A DNA stretch of 6,653 nt from an uncultured Alphaproteobacteria bacterium (lineage in GTDB: Bacteria; Pseudomonadota; Alphaproteobacteria; Rhizobiales; Aestuariivirgaceae), in the NCBI GenBank assembly GCA_937868035.1, contig CALMLK010000142.1, positions 1 through 6,653 of the forward strand. The letters run 5' to 3'. Below are positions 6,326-6,653 of this stretch, piece after piece. The notes beneath the pieces are model-generated. The model worked only from the letters and a program-made list of their open reading frames with translations, was not told the origin of the DNA and ran no database searches. A program made the position numbers and the translations under genes. The first letter of the stretch is position 1, and every line of letters begins with the position of its first letter.

Positions 6326-6653
6326 GGAGACGCGCTCCTTCCTTGTCGATGAAATGCGGCGAGACGATCTTCAGCCGCACCTGTTCGTTCTTCAGCGGGA
6401 AGGCGGCGATGATCTCTTCGCCTTCATGTTTCAAGCCACCCTTGTAGAGGCCGAGCGCGATGAACTTCTCCAGTTCGGTCGACCAGGTGACGGAGGTGAT
6501 GTAGCCGCGGCCGTGGCCCTTGATCTCGTCTGTCGCCGCAAACAGGATGGAGGCACCGCGCAGGCGCTTCTCGGGTTCCAGCAGTTCCAGACCGACGAGG
6601 GACCAGCGATCGGCCGATTGCAGGTCTTCGCGCAGGCGCAGTTCCTTGCCGAT
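6318..6653 (-). CDS. soxA: Sarcosine oxidase, alpha subunit, C-terminal end (truncated by window edge)
   Basis: The last 111 residues of the large catalytic subunit are visible; the full protein is normally near 1000 residues. The segment belongs to the C-terminal GcvT-like, folate-binding part: WSLVGLELL, LRGASILF, GRGYITSVTWS, LEKFIALGLYKGG, then EEIIAAFPLKNEQVRLKIVS and the ending SPHFIDKEGARLHG, characteristic of SoxA. The stop (6318-6320) falls inside the soxG start region, giving an ATGGCTGA junction, so the two are in one operon, matching the common soxBDAG order. soxB and soxD would lie to the right of the window. The NAD- and FAD-related domains are not visible. MgdC of N-methylglutamate dehydrogenase is the main alternative. 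Confidence 0.93.
   Translation of the reverse strand: MGKELRLREDLQSADRWSLVGLELLEPEKRLRGASILFAATDEIKGHGRGYITSVTWSTELEKFIALGLYKGGLKHEGEEIIAAFPLKNEQVRLKIVSPHFIDKEGARLHG

Noticed and set aside
1..6653. Defence system, prophage or mobile element
   Set aside because: All recognised genes are metabolic, regulatory or housekeeping. There is no integrase, transposase, terminal inverted repeat or abrupt composition shift that I can see.

Overview
The window reads as chromosomal DNA from a high-GC alphaproteobacterium, probably of the Hyphomicrobiales (rhizobia-like). This rests on the GltX variant carrying RYDDTD in place of the usual RxEDTD, the long glutamine-dependent NadE, the heterotetrameric sarcosine oxidase genes, and strong GC bias at third codon positions. 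No species can be named from the sequence alone. I see no RNA genes, CRISPR arrays, insertion sequences or attachment sites. Coding density is high and no gene-free stretch exceeds about 160 bases.

Layout. On the minus strand, positions 1-2277 hold a two-gene unit: nadE (glutamine-dependent NAD+ synthetase), followed after 7 bases by gltX (glutamyl-tRNA synthetase, cut by the left edge). A 125-base divergent region separates nadE from a plus-strand gene for a membrane-anchored YpfJ-type zinc metallopeptidase (2403-3404), which ends at a textbook intrinsic terminator. Next on the plus strand is an unrecognised small secreted protein with four cysteines and a glycine-rich tail (3562-3957), then a hairpin between convergent genes. 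From 4018 to 4806 on the minus strand lies an Fe(II)/2-oxoglutarate-dependent oxygenase that resembles the BesD/HalD amino-acid halogenase family but keeps the Asp of a hydroxylase-type HxD...H triad. A 93-base intergenic region with nested dyads separates it from a divergent GcvA-like LysR regulator (4900-5895). That regulator runs tail-to-tail into, and overlaps by 113 bases, soxG, the gamma subunit of sarcosine oxidase. soxG is itself preceded by the 3' end of soxA, with an 8-base overlap.

How the genes may work together. The left half is housekeeping (NAD synthesis, tRNA charging, an envelope peptidase). The right half looks like a small amino-acid metabolism neighbourhood: a predicted amino-acid oxygenase, a LysR regulator in the divergent arrangement typical of a regulator and its target, and the end of a sarcosine (N-methylglycine) catabolic operon. 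The oxygenase and its regulator are the least ordinary part of the window. A functional link between them and sarcosine oxidation is inferred from proximity only.
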